This document shows positions 26,164 to 34,872 of a DNA stretch of 64,000 bases, one piece after another. How positions within the stretch are numbered: the stretch's first letter is position 1; each line of letters opens with the position of its first letter. The position numbers and the translations under genes are program-made. Source of the DNA: Paraburkholderia sacchari (GTDB lineage: Bacteria > Pseudomonadota > Gammaproteobacteria > Burkholderiales > Burkholderiaceae); assembly GCF_000785435.2 (NCBI RefSeq), contig NZ_JTDB02000018.1:19838-83837 (forward strand). Reading direction: 5' to 3'. The notes below the pieces were generated by a model, which ran no database searches, was not told the DNA's origin, and saw nothing but the letters and a program-made list of their open reading frames with translations.

Positions 26164-28235
26164 GGCTTGGCGAATGTGGCGATGGTGCGAATGCGGTAGA
26201 CATTGCGCGGAATTTCCTCGATGGCGAGGACTTCAGCGCGAATGCCCAGGGTGTGCAATATATGCGCGAGATGCGGGCGCAGCGTCGCACTGGTTAGCAG
26301 CAGACGGGCGGGCTGCGCCGGGTCGGTGAGCGCGCGCCGCAACGCATCGAGCTGGCTGTAATCGAGCGAACAATGCGGCTCGCCGTTGGGGCCGTGCTGA
26401 ATGCGCGCTTCGAGCTCGGTTTCCCACTCCGGGGCGAGCACGCCCGTGCGAATCTCCCATGTGCTCAGGTCGGCATAGGCGCGAACGAGTTGAGGTCCGA
26501 GCTCGATGCGGCATTCCCGGACCATGCGGTCCATCGTGCGTTCCTTGTCGGGGATGCGCAAGATGGCTTCCAGAATGCCGCGCAGATTGCGGATCGATAT
26601 GCGGTTCGTGAGGAGTTCGCGCAGAACCGCGGCGAGCTGCACCGTCGTGATGCGATGCTCGATCTGCGCGGCCAGTTCGCGGAATTCGCCCGAGATGCGG
26701 GTAAGCAGGAAGCGCGCCTCCTGAGTTCCCATCAGGCTGCTGACGGAGCGCTCGACCACCTCGGCGAGATGTAGCGCGAGTGCTTCCTCCGCAGTCGCCG
26801 TTGCGAACGTGGTGGCGTCGAGTGCGGCGGCCGTGCCTGACGGGACCCAGACCGACTTCTCGAATCCCGGCCGGTAGCCCAGTGTGCCTTCCATCGTCAC
26901 ATTGGCTGCGGGGCCGCTCACCAGTGTATGTTGCGCGACCAGCGTGCCGCTCGCATAGGGCACATTGTCGACATCGAGGATGTAGCGTTCGGCTTCGAGT
27001 TTCGGGTCGATGAGCAATGCAAGACCCGGGAACGGCAAACCAAGGCGGACGTTCAGATCGTGCCGCAAGCCGGTGAGCACGCGATTGAGCGGCTCGGGCT
27101 GAATGGCTTCGAAGGCCGACTTGCCGATTCGCAGGCACATCGCCGAACTGGTGCCGAGTTCGGCGTTTTCCAGCATGCGCGGCACGTGAGGGCTGCCGTC
27201 GCGAGCGAACGCAGGCATGGGTATGCCCGCTTCGCTCTGCACTTGCTGGGTGCCGCGCGTGAGCAGGAGGCCAACTGCGCCAAGCGCGGCAGCGATCAGC
27301 GCGAACTGCATATGCGGAAATCCCGGCACGAGCGCGAGCGCTGCGCAGCATAGGGCCGCCATGAGCAGTGCCTTGGGGTGCAGCGTGAGCTGGTGGTACA
27401 GGTCCGTGCCCAGGTCGCTGGCGCCGCCCGCAGGCGACACCCGCGTGACGAGCAGACCAGCGGCGATGGAGACGACGAGCGAAGGGATCTGCGAGACGAG
27501 GCCGTCGCCGATCGTAAGGATCGTATAGACATGCAACGCCTCGCCAAACGGCATGCCGCGCTGCATGATCCCGATGCTGAGCCCGCCCACGATGTTGACG
27601 ATCGCCACCACAAAACCCGCGATGGTGTCGCCCTTGACGAACTTCATGGCACCGTCGAGCGAGCCGTAGAAATAGGTTTCGCGTTCGACTTCGGCGCGCA
27701 ATTGCGCCGCGCGTTCAGCGTTGATGACGCCGCTGCGCTGGTCGGCGTCGATGCTCATCTGCCTGCCGGGGATCCCGTCCAGCGTGAAGCGCGCCGCAAC
27801 TTCCGCGATACGGTCCGCGCCTTTCGCCACCACGATGAACTGGATCGCGCAGAGCACGAGAAAGACAACTACGCCCACCGCGACGTTGCCGCCCGCGACG
27901 AGATCGCCGAATGCGTCGATGATTTTTCCTGCATGCGCATGCACGAGAATCATCTTCGTCGACGCAATGGCTAGCGCGAGCCGTAGCAGCGTCGTCATCA
28001 GCAGCAACGAAGGGAAGCCCGGCAATTCCGCGGCGCGCGAGACGTAGGTGGTGGCGCACAGCATCAAGAAGCTCGCGCCAAAGCTTACACAAATGAAGAA
28101 GTCGAGCAGGAACGGCGGGACAGGCAGAATCAGCAGCGCGAGGATGCCGATCAGGCCCAGTCCAACGGCAATGTTTGCATGACGCTGGAGCAGGGTTGGC
28201 AGGCCGGTCAGTAGCGCAAAGGGACGTTGTGTCAT
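26160..28235 (-). CDS. sctV: SctV export gate protein (LcrD/InvA/FlhA family)
   Basis: A 691 aa protein with a hydrophobic N-terminal third (about eight TM segments, including LLLMTTLLRLALAIASTKMIL), the conserved cytoplasmic FHIPEP-family linker region, and a large C-terminal cytoplasmic domain that forms the nonameric ring. Motifs such as GIPGRQMSIDADQRSGVIN and GSLDGAMKFVKGDTIAG are typical of the family. Its ATG follows the sctU stop TAA with one base between them and has no ribosome binding site of its own, so translation depends on sctU. Confidence 0.95.
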   Translation of the reverse strand: MTQRPFALLTGLPTLLQRHANIAVGLGLIGILALLILPVPPFLLDFFICVSFGASFLMLCATTYVSRAAELPGFPSLLLMTTLLRLALAIASTKMILVHAHAGKIIDAFGDLVAGGNVAVGVVVFLVLCAIQFIVVAKGADRIAEVAARFTLDGIPGRQMSIDADQRSGVINAERAAQLRAEVERETYFYGSLDGAMKFVKGDTIAGFVVAIVNIVGGLSIGIMQRGMPFGEALHVYTILTIGDGLVSQIPSLVVSIAAGLLVTRVSPAGGASDLGTDLYHQLTLHPKALLMAALCCAALALVPGFPHMQFALIAAALGAVGLLLTRGTQQVQSEAGIPMPAFARDGSPHVPRMLENAELGTSSAMCLRIGKSAFEAIQPEPLNRVLTGLRHDLNVRLGLPFPGLALLIDPKLEAERYILDVDNVPYASGTLVAQHTLVSGPAANVTMEGTLGYRPGFEKSVWVPSGTAAALDATTFATATAEEALALHLAEVVERSVSSLMGTQEARFLLTRISGEFRELAAQIEHRITTVQLAAVLRELLTNRISIRNLRGILEAILRIPDKERTMDRMVRECRIELGPQLVRAYADLSTWEIRTGVLAPEWETELEARIQHGPNGEPHCSLDYSQLDALRRALTDPAQPARLLLTSATLRPHLAHILHTLGIRAEVLAIEEIPRNVYRIRTIATFAKP

Positions 28236-28236
28236 C

Positions 28237-28977
28237 TTATCGGTTCAATTGTCGATGGAGAGCGCGACGACGGCCCTTGACGTGCGGGTCGCCGTTTTCG
28301 TCGCGGAATTCGCGCTTGAGCTCTTCCTTGTCCATACGAAGGCGCCGGTTGCGCAATACGCGTTGAAGCGCATAGTCCCCGGCGGCTGGTGCAATTTGTG
28401 AAAGCGCCACGAGTCCGAGCAGGTGCATGCAGGCGTCCGTGGCGAGACCGAGCTGCGCGAGCGGCGAGAGCGAGTAAGCGGGCGTCGTCAGCCCGATCCA
28501 GTTCGCGATCGCTCGCCACGCAATAAAAATCAGGATGACGAACTGAGCGAGCGAGACGCCGGTGTCGAAAACCATCTTCAGGCCAAAGAGATTCTTGAAA
28601 CCTTCAACCGGGTTGAGGCGCTTGAAGTCCGGCGCGACGCGCTTGAATGCGATGAGGCCGCGAGTCTGCGCGAGCTCGGGCAGGATCACCGCCATCGCGC
28701 CCATGGCGGTCATCACCAGCGCCGCGCGTCCGGGCTCGGACAGGGCCCCCAGCGCGGCCTTGAGCTGCCAGTCGAATGAGCGCGTGGCGTCGAGGCTCAG
28801 GATCGCGCCCGTCGCGCGCACGCAGGCGCCAAACAGTACAGGCGCTTCGAATGCGAGCAGGAGCCACCAGAGCAGGCTGCTGATCGCGGTGCTCAAATGC
28901 ACGCTCTTCGCGATGTCGCCATCGCGTCTTGCGCGCTGCAGGCGCCGGGGTGTGGCCTTTTCTGTCTTGTCGCTCAT
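28237..28977 (-). CDS. sctU: SctU export switch protein, truncated before the NPTH domain
   Basis: A 246 aa protein. The N-terminal signature DKTEKATPRRLQRARRDGDIAKS, four membrane segments and the conserved linker ending RMDKEELKREFRDENGDPHVKGRRRALHRQ are standard SctU/FlhB. It then stops (LNR, TAA). Normal SctU proteins are about 350 aa and continue through an NPTH site where the protein cuts itself, an event needed for substrate switching. Here that 100-residue cytoplasmic domain is absent, with the sctV start two bases later and no remnant sequence, so the loss looks like a clean deletion rather than a frameshift. Whether the machine still works is unknown. Confidence 0.92.
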   Translation of the reverse strand: MSDKTEKATPRRLQRARRDGDIAKSVHLSTAISSLLWWLLLAFEAPVLFGACVRATGAILSLDATRSFDWQLKAALGALSEPGRAALVMTAMGAMAVILPELAQTRGLIAFKRVAPDFKRLNPVEGFKNLFGLKMVFDTGVSLAQFVILIFIAWRAIANWIGLTTPAYSLSPLAQLGLATDACMHLLGLVALSQIAPAAGDYALQRVLRNRRLRMDKEELKREFRDENGDPHVKGRRRALHRQLNR

Positions 28978-29708
28978 GGATGCCAGCCGAGAGTGAGTGC
29001 GGAGGCGAGCGTGCGCTCGAGACGCTCGAGCAGCGCGGGCACGCACGCCATCGCGGCGAGCGAGAGCACCATGGCCTTGACCGAGCGCGCGACCGCGAAC
29101 GGATTGAGCCGTCGCGCGTGGCGCGAGGCTAGCCCCATCGAGATATCGACGATGATCATGAGCGCTAGCAGCGGCGCGGCGAGCTGCATGCCGTCAAGGA
29201 ATGCCGTCGGCAAGCGGGTTTCCGAGAACGTCCGGAACAGGTGTTCGAGTGCGCCCTGAGAGGCGAGTCCCGGCGGCCAGATCGACCAGGTATCGACGAA
29301 GAACCGGCTCACCATGACGAGCCCCTGACCGGTGAAGAACGTCAGCGCTGCAAACTGGGTGAACAGCGTTTCGAATAGTGCGGACTCCTGCTGGAAGTTG
29401 GGGTCGTAGACCGCGCCGATGCTGTAGCCGCCCTGCTGGTCCAGAATGGCGCCGCCTGCCGCTGCCACGTGAAAGACGACGCTGAGCAGTAGGCCGATAA
29501 CGAGACCGGCCAGCGCCTCCATGGCGCAGGCCTGCATCAGGTTTGCGGGCCATCCGGACACCGCGGGAAACGAAGCGAACGTCAGGACGAGCGGCACGCG
29601 CAGTGCGACACCCAGCGCGCCGTCGTTGCCGAACGGAATGAGGCTCACCGCGATGCCGGGGCGGATCGTGCAGAACGCGAAGCCTGCCAGTTGATCGAAG
29701 AAGTTCAT
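28974..29708 (-). CDS. sctT: SctT export gate protein (SpaR/YscT/FliR family)
   Basis: Starts at the ATG at 29708; an open frame to 30011 is a shadow of sctS/sctR. The 244 aa protein has six or so membrane segments and the family region FVHAAAAGGAILDQQGG-like sequence (VAAAGGAILDQQGGYSIGAVYDP), then FFTGQGLVMVSRFF. It forms the SctRST helical export gate with SctR and SctS. The stop overlaps the sctU start by four bases. Confidence 0.92.
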   Translation of the reverse strand: MNFFDQLAGFAFCTIRPGIAVSLIPFGNDGALGVALRVPLVLTFASFPAVSGWPANLMQACAMEALAGLVIGLLLSVVFHVAAAGGAILDQQGGYSIGAVYDPNFQQESALFETLFTQFAALTFFTGQGLVMVSRFFVDTWSIWPPGLASQGALEHLFRTFSETRLPTAFLDGMQLAAPLLALMIIVDISMGLASRHARRLNPFAVARSVKAMVLSLAAMACVPALLERLERTLASALTLGWHP

Positions 29709-29710
29709 GG

Positions 29711-29986
29711 TCAGTGCGTGCGCCCAACGGCGATCATCGAAAATATCTGCCCGAGGAGGCGCGCGATTTCGCGATTCGCCCATGGCGCCGCCACCATGAG
29801 AACGAGCCCGACGCAGATGATCTTGGCCCCGTACGGCAGGCTCTGGTCCTGAATCTGGGTGACGGACTGCACGAGCCCGAGCAGCAGTCCGATGGCGGTC
29901 GCGACCGCGAGCATGGGCAGTGACAGCCAGAACACCAGCAACAACGCGCTGCCGGCGAGCGAGGCGAGGGAAGGCAGGGTATTCAT
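29711..29986 (-). CDS. sctS: SctS export gate protein (SpaQ/YscS/FliQ family)
   Basis: A 91 aa protein with two hydrophobic hairpin segments flanking the conserved LVQSVTQIQDQSLPYGAKI loop, the standard FliQ/SctS architecture. Four copies assemble around the SctR-SctT core of the export gate in the inner membrane. It begins with a 4-base overlap with sctR and lies two bases from sctT, as in most T3SS operons. Confidence 0.95.
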   Translation of the reverse strand: MNTLPSLASLAGSALLLVFWLSLPMLAVATAIGLLLGLVQSVTQIQDQSLPYGAKIICVGLVLMVAAPWANREIARLLGQIFSMIAVGRTH

Positions 29987-30633
29987 TTCGCGTAACTGAG
30001 AATGAGGGCATGCATGAGCTTCGGAATGCCGGAAGCGGCCACGAGCACGAACAGCTTGAGCGGGATGGACACCGTGCTGGGCGAGAGCATCATCATGCCC
30101 ATCGCGGTTAGCACGTTCGCCACGATGAGATCAATGACGAGAAATGCGATGTAAAGCAGGAAGCCGGCCTCGAAGCCGCTGGAAATCTCGCTGATGAGGA
30201 ATGCGGGCACCAGCAGGGAGAAGTCGGTTTCGTGCGCCTCGCGTTCCGGATCGATGCGCTTTGCTGCCTCCACGAGGAAGGCGCGCTCCGCAGGACGCGA
30301 ATGCGTCAGCATGAAATCGCCCAGCGGCTCGCGCACCGCGTCGACCATCTGCGGAATCGGCGGCAGCGCGCCGCTTTCCATGCGCTCGTCCACCGAGAGC
30401 GCACCGCCGATCTTGTGCAGGGTCGGCGCCATGACAACGAGGGTAGCGGCGAGCGCGAGGCCGGCAATCGCCATATTTCCAGGCGCTTGCTGAACCCCGA
30501 GCGCGGAGCGCAGCAGCGTGAGCACGATGCTGAACTTGGTGAACGAGGTGGTCATCACCACGGCGAGCGGCACGAGGCTCATCATGGAGAACAGCGTGAT
30601 GAGCTGCAGCTGTCCCGGCTGTGCCGCCGTCAT
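29983..30633 (-). CDS. sctR: SctR export gate protein (SpaP/YscR/FliP family)
   Basis: A 216 aa protein with the family hallmarks FTKFSIVLTLLRSALGVQQAPGN (cited in part) and the C-terminal TAMGMMMLSPSTVSIPLKLF segment. It has four membrane segments and forms the pentameric core of the export gate. It overlaps sctQ and sctS by four bases on either side. No abnormal feature. Confidence 0.95.
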   Translation of the reverse strand: MTAAQPGQLQLITLFSMMSLVPLAVVMTTSFTKFSIVLTLLRSALGVQQAPGNMAIAGLALAATLVVMAPTLHKIGGALSVDERMESGALPPIPQMVDAVREPLGDFMLTHSRPAERAFLVEAAKRIDPEREAHETDFSLLVPAFLISEISSGFEAGFLLYIAFLVIDLIVANVLTAMGMMMLSPSTVSIPLKLFVLVAASGIPKLMHALILSYAK

Positions 30634-31613
30634 GATGCGTTTTCCACGTGAGAAGGATGAACGATGCTCGTAATGCGCACGGCGAGCACGTCGTCGACAT
30701 CGACGAGTTCGCCGTGCGCGAACGGTACCCCCTGGCAGAGCAGCGTCACGGCCCGCTCGCGCAGTGACAGCTGCAGCGACACCAGCGAGCCGCTGCGCAG
30801 ACGGCTCAACTCATAGAGCGAGAGGCGCAAGGAGCCGATCATCGCGTCGAATGTGAAAGTCAGCGCATCGATGGGGATGAACTCGCTGGAGAGTTCGGGT
30901 TTGTTGTTTTCTTCTTCCATAAGGGGGCGGTCAACCACGGCGTGATCTCCGGATAGTTTCAACAGGATGCGTTGCGCACCGTCGCGTAACGGCACGCGCA
31001 GATAGTGGGTGTGGCGATCGAGCACCAATGCGTCGCCGGCGCGGATGCGGCGCACGCGGGAAAACGACAGCGTCGGTCCGGCAATACAGACCGGTACGCC
31101 GATCATGATTTGACGCGCAAGCGATTGCAGATCGGCACGCATTGACGCGCGAGCGCGCAGCCACAGGTCGACGGCCTCGCAGCGAAACGAGAGGCTCGCC
31201 ATGCGGCCGCTGCGCACGTGCGTGAGCGCGAGGCCGTACGCGTCGGGGTTGGGCGTGGCGTCGTAGGACACCGCGTTGATTTCCAGCGCGAAGCCAAACG
31301 TGCCTTCCAGCGCGCAAAGCCAGTCCTCGCAGGCCTCGGCGATGAGCTGGTGCGCGAGCGGGCCCGCTTTTGAAATGCTTTGTGCCGTGAGTGCGGGAAT
31401 CAGCGCGCTGGCGTCGAGATCGAGTTCGAGCGGCGCGCCCGAGGCCGTGCCGTGCAGCCGCAGCGGATAACGCTGGCGGCAGCGCTCGAAAGCCAGCGTG
31501 TAGCGCCGCGCCCCCACATTGACGGACCAGGGCGTGCCGAAACGCAGCGCGGCGATGTTGTGCCGTTCCGCTTGATCGCGCGTGAAGCGAGGGAGTCCGA
31601 TGTACGGATTCAT
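30630..31613 (-). CDS. sctQ: SctQ cytoplasmic ring (C-ring/sorting platform) protein
   Basis: The ATG at 31613 gives 327 aa; the frame open to 31904 is a shadow of sctL. The N-terminal part is divergent; the last 75 residues form a SpoA domain (ALTFTFDAMIGSLRLSLYELSRLRSGSLVSLQ, cited in part) shared with FliM/FliN. SctQ builds the sorting platform below the needle complex and binds SctL. An in-frame ATG at 30920 lies just before the SpoA domain and could give a short SctQ-C form as in Yersinia and Salmonella, although I see no ribosome binding site. It overlaps sctR and sctL. Confidence 0.9.
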   Translation of the reverse strand: MNPYIGLPRFTRDQAERHNIAALRFGTPWSVNVGARRYTLAFERCRQRYPLRLHGTASGAPLELDLDASALIPALTAQSISKAGPLAHQLIAEACEDWLCALEGTFGFALEINAVSYDATPNPDAYGLALTHVRSGRMASLSFRCEAVDLWLRARASMRADLQSLARQIMIGVPVCIAGPTLSFSRVRRIRAGDALVLDRHTHYLRVPLRDGAQRILLKLSGDHAVVDRPLMEEENNKPELSSEFIPIDALTFTFDAMIGSLRLSLYELSRLRSGSLVSLQLSLRERAVTLLCQGVPFAHGELVDVDDVLAVRITSIVHPSHVENAS

Positions 31614-32410
31614 GCGGCACCCTCGAGCTTTGCGGACGAGGCCGGCAAGCGGCGTGTGGATTTGCGCTTCACGCCTCGCTTTGCCTTGGGGGGCGCGACG
31701 ACGGTTACGGATTCGCGTGACAGCACGTCGAGCGTGTCGCGCAAGCCATACGCTACGACGTCGAGTTGCCGCAGGAGCGCGTCGTCCATGCGCGTGTATT
31801 CCTTGAGCACGGCGGCGATGGCATCGCGCATGCCGCGCTCCAGCGCGCAAAGCTGGTGGCGCAGGCCGCCGTCGATCACGCTGCTGTCGGTCTCGACAAT
31901 GCACGAATTCGCGGGCAGATCGGCGTCGGCGAGCACGCTGACCAGAGAGAGCCCGAATTCCTGTTCGACCCTGCCGATTGCCCGTCGCGCATCGTCCGCA
32001 TCGCTTGCGGCGACCCGCACCGAAAGCAGGCGATGTCCGGAGGCGGCCTGCAGGCTGCGGCGTAGCTGGGTTGTCAGGATGGTGCCGGGCGGCAATTCAT
32101 CGACGATTTCGGTGATGGCCTTCATAACGATCTGGACGAGCCGTTCCTTGATGTGAGCGAGCACGAACGACGCCGCAGCATTGGGGATCACGAGGCCGTG
32201 CAATGCCGCCGCGCGGCCGGCAGCGTAGCCTCGTGCGACGGCGCGCCGCCTTGCGCGGCGCGCACGCTCGGCAAGCCGTGTCGTTTCCGCTGCCCTGATC
32301 TGCATGCTTGCGCGGCGCAATGCCTGCAAGTCTTCGAGTTGGGCGACCTGCTGGCCGCTGATAAAGCCGTCGGATTCGACGCGCCAGTCGGCCGTGCGCC
32401 AGATCAGCAT
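31610..32410 (-). CDS. sctL: SctL stator protein (YscL/FliH family)
   Basis: A 266 aa protein starting at the ATG at 32410. An Arg/Ala-rich helical N-terminal half (residues about 25-75) is followed by a FliH/V-ATPase E-type C-terminal domain. SctL dimers connect the ATPase SctN to SctQ in the cytoplasm and regulate the ATPase. The last 30 residues are a basic tail. It overlaps sctK by seven bases and sctQ by four. Identification rests on position between sctK and sctQ and on the helical domain pattern. Confidence 0.85.
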   Translation of the reverse strand: MLIWRTADWRVESDGFISGQQVAQLEDLQALRRASMQIRAAETTRLAERARRARRRAVARGYAAGRAAALHGLVIPNAAASFVLAHIKERLVQIVMKAITEIVDELPPGTILTTQLRRSLQAASGHRLLSVRVAASDADDARRAIGRVEQEFGLSLVSVLADADLPANSCIVETDSSVIDGGLRHQLCALERGMRDAIAAVLKEYTRMDDALLRQLDVVAYGLRDTLDVLSRESVTVVAPPKAKRGVKRKSTRRLPASSAKLEGAA

Positions 32411-32985
32411 GGCGTCCTCCTTGCGTGCAGCAGATCCAATGCGTCCTCGATCAGTTTGAGTGCGTCCTGCTGTGAGACGGCGGGCAATCGCCATTGAACG
32501 GCGGTCTGGCCATACTGGCGTGGCAGCCGCAATTGCAGCCACAGACGCTCCGGCGCACTGGAGGTCGCGCGCAGTGCGAGTGCGAGCCCGGCCATGGTCA
32601 GCGCATGGCGGCTGAAGCAATCGATGGGCGTATCCAGTCGCAGATCGGGTTGTTCGCCGCGCGCGTGCCGCTGAAATTGCGCAATCGAAGGCAGACCCGT
32701 TGAGCGCGAGAATTGTTCGCGCGCGCTCGAGGCAACCACGAGTCGCAGCGTGCGTGCGCTGGCCAGCGCCCCGCACAGACGCATCAGGCGCGCACAGGCC
32801 GGGCGGGCGAGCGGCGCGGCAAACCACGGCAGCGGGGTTGCGCCCATGCCGGCGAGTTGCGGGTACCGGCTGAGCAATTGAACGGAGGCCGCGGCGCGTG
32901 CGCGTTCGCTGCGCACAGGCGACGTTTTGTCGAGCCAGCTAGGGTGCGCCCAGTCGGCGATCAAAAGTATCGAGTAGGGGTTCAA
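32404..32985 (-). CDS. sctK: SctK-like sorting platform protein
   Basis: I start it at the TTG at 32985, which has AGGAG seven bases upstream and overlaps the sctJ stop (TTGA). This gives 193 aa; the open frame to 33165 has no better site. The sequence is poorly conserved, as SctK proteins are, with an N-terminal NPYSILLIADWAHPSWL and an Ala/Leu/Arg-rich helical body. SctK caps the pods of the sorting platform and joins SctQ to the inner ring SctD. The assignment comes mainly from its place between sctJ and sctL and its length. Confidence 0.65.
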   Translation of the reverse strand: MNPYSILLIADWAHPSWLDKTSPVRSERARAAASVQLLSRYPQLAGMGATPLPWFAAPLARPACARLMRLCGALASARTLRLVVASSAREQFSRSTGLPSIAQFQRHARGEQPDLRLDTPIDCFSRHALTMAGLALALRATSSAPERLWLQLRLPRQYGQTAVQWRLPAVSQQDALKLIEDALDLLHARRTPC

Positions 32986-33866
32986 GAGCGCTCTCCTGGG
33001 GAAGCAGGTTTGGCCGGCTTGTCGGCGCTGCGGGTTTCCCGCGTACCGGCTCCTGATTTGCCGGTACTGGACGGCCCCGGCTGGGGTTGAAGATTGTGTT
33101 TCCCGCGGCGCCGAAAGAGCGTGATGCCGGTGAATTTGGGGAAGGCGCGCAGACCCGAGTCCCATACCCAGACCGAGACGAGCAGGATCATCCCCATGAC
33201 CGTGAGGGCGATGAGCGTAAGCGTTGTGTTATCGCGCGCAGCATCGGCGCCCAGCCCGCATCTGCCGGTTTGCGCGCAGATTTCGGCCGGCGTGAGCACC
33301 GGAGTTACCGGAACGAGCGTGACGTACACGCGATCGGTCGTTAGCCCTTCGACGGCGCCTGCGACGAGCGTGCGAATCTTCTCGCGCATGGCTTCCATGT
33401 TGGAGTCGCTGCGGTAGCGCAACAACACCGAGGCGCTGGGCGACGCAGTCGGCCCGCTCAACGGATCGTGCGGAGGATCGACGACGTGTACGCGTGCGAT
33501 GAGCACACCGTCGATTTTTTCGAGCGTTTCCGCCAGTTCCTGAGTGATACCGTATACGTAACGTACGTGATCTTCATCAGGACTGGAAATTAATCCTTCG
33601 CGCTTGAAGAGCTCCCCGAGGTTGGCATGACCGCCGCGTGGAAGCGCATAGGCGCCCGTGAGTTCCGTGGCGACAACGGCGTTGCTGCTGTCGACGGAGA
33701 CGGTCCACGTCTTGTCGGCGCCACGCTCCTTGGACCCGTCGATGCCATGATGGCTGAGCACCGCAACGATGCGGTTGGCCTGATCTTCGTCGAGCCCTTC
33801 GAATAGCGAAGTCTTGCACGCCGTGAGCAGGAGGAGTGGCAGGAGGTAGAGCAGGCGGCGCATCAT
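32982..33866 (-). CDS. sctJ: SctJ inner-membrane ring lipoprotein (YscJ/PrgK family)
   Basis: A 294 aa lipoprotein: signal with lipobox LTAC17, two ring-building domains (the first with DEDQANRIVAVLSHHGID and the second with DGVLIARVHVVDPPHDPLS), a transmembrane segment near residue 220 and a basic C-terminal tail of about 50 residues. SctJ forms the inner ring of the basal body with SctD. It overlaps sctI and sctK by four and three bases. Confidence 0.95.
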   Translation of the reverse strand: MMRRLLYLLPLLLLTACKTSLFEGLDEDQANRIVAVLSHHGIDGSKERGADKTWTVSVDSSNAVVATELTGAYALPRGGHANLGELFKREGLISSPDEDHVRYVYGITQELAETLEKIDGVLIARVHVVDPPHDPLSGPTASPSASVLLRYRSDSNMEAMREKIRTLVAGAVEGLTTDRVYVTLVPVTPVLTPAEICAQTGRCGLGADAARDNTTLTLIALTVMGMILLVSVWVWDSGLRAFPKFTGITLFRRRGKHNLQPQPGPSSTGKSGAGTRETRSADKPAKPASPGERS

Positions 33867-34180
33867 TGTTTCTGCAACAGCGTTTGAATGGAACTCGTGA
33901 GGCTCTGGGCGGTGCTCGAAATCGTGAGCATCGTGACCGAGTAGTCACCCATGGCGGCTTGCAACCAAAGCATTTCCGAAGTGGAGAGCCGGTGTTTGCG
34001 GTTCGGATCGAGCAGGGCGCCGATCCGGGTGGACTTGCTTTCCACCATGCCCTGAACTTCCTGGGCGAATTGGGACAGTCCCGAGGCGTCATTGTTGAAC
34101 TGCTGCATGTTGTTGGGTGCGACGGCCGGTGTGGGCATCGTGTCCGGCGTGACCAGATTCATTACAGGTGGCGTGTTCAT
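33863..34180 (-). CDS. sctI: SctI inner rod protein
   Basis: A 105 aa protein with a disordered N-terminus and a C-terminal helix rich in hydrophobic and Ser/Thr residues (SEMLWLQAAMGDYSVTML and onwards), which resembles inner rod and adaptor proteins that link the export gate to the needle. Position directly before sctJ supports this. It is of normal length (about 100 aa), unlike the needle protein next to it. It is preceded by a 140-base gap to sctF. Confidence 0.8.
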   Translation of the reverse strand: MNTPPVMNLVTPDTMPTPAVAPNNMQQFNNDASGLSQFAQEVQGMVESKSTRIGALLDPNRKHRLSTSEMLWLQAAMGDYSVTMLTISSTAQSLTSSIQTLLQKQ

Positions 34181-34321
34181 GGATGTTGTCCATCGTATGC
34201 AAGAGAGGTGATTCGCGGAGCGGGAAAGTCATGTGCGTCGCGTACGTTGTGCGCGGGAACTACGCAATGGAAGCTCCCGCTCGAGCGCGATTGAATTCGC
34301 CTTATAAGTTAGATATCCAGA

Positions 34322-34753
34322 TTAACCGCGATGGTTCTCGGCAATCTTCTTGTCCTGGTCGGTCTTGCCGGCAATCATGGACGTAGCAGACTGGGAATAC
34401 GTGTTGTATTCGCCTACCTTGGCTTGCATCATCAGCATGTTGCCGCTGCCGATCCCGCCGCTGGAACCACCACCCGCGCCACCGGCACCACCGGCGCCGC
34501 CGGCGGCACCGCCGCCGCCACCACCGCCACCACCACCACCACCGCCGCCGCTGTCGGACGCGGCATTTTGCTGGCTAAACTGGTTGATATCCTTTGCCAT
34601 GAGTCGCAAGTTCCGGATGCCGTACTGAGCAAGAGCTTCGGTGTTTAGCGTGCCGTCCGGGCCGACCACGGCTACGCCGCCAGACATCGGCATGCAGTCA
34701 TAGGGCCTCGCTTGCGGAGAAAAACCGGCGAATGCAGCTGATTGATCGAACAT
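34322..34753 (-). CDS. sctF: SctF-like needle protein with long glycine-rich insert
   Basis: A 143 aa protein, against about 80 aa for usual needle subunits. The C-terminal 36 residues (QAKVGEYNTYSQSATSMIAG, then TDQDKKIAENHR) match, position by position, the needle consensus QSKLSEYNxYRxxQSxTVK-xxKDxDxxIIQNFR of PrgI-type proteins. An N-terminal helix (about residues 41-62) precedes it. Between them lie 36 residues that are almost only Gly and Ala/Ser, beginning with 14 consecutive glycines (residues 69-82). This is the turn of the helical hairpin in normal needle subunits. It lies between sctI and sctD. The identification as SctF is strong from the C-terminus; its ability to assemble is unknown. 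Confidence 0.75.
   Translation of the reverse strand: MFDQSAAFAGFSPQARPYDCMPMSGGVAVVGPDGTLNTEALAQYGIRNLRLMAKDINQFSQQNAASDSGGGGGGGGGGGGGGAAGGAGGAGGAGGGSSGGIGSGNMLMMQAKVGEYNTYSQSATSMIAGKTDQDKKIAENHRG
34442..34549 (-). repeat. Gly-rich trinucleotide (GGN) tract in the needle gene
   Basis: Residues 69-104 are encoded by GGC/GGT/GGA/GCC-type triplets in tandem, ideal for replication slippage in steps of one residue. On the opposite strand this reads as a Pro/Arg/Ala-rich shadow, not a gene. Confidence 0.8.
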
Positions 34754-34872
34754 AATGTGAAGTCCTTATTAAAATGGCGCGCTACGGAACATACAACTCG
34801 TTCCAGAGATAATCCGAGCGGCGCACCGACGCTCGAAATCGGAGTGACCGTCTGACTGGATCGCGCTTCGGT

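Noticed and set aside
28237..28260. Frameshift explaining the short SctU
   Set aside because: No SctU-C sequence follows in any frame; the intact start of SctV begins one base later.
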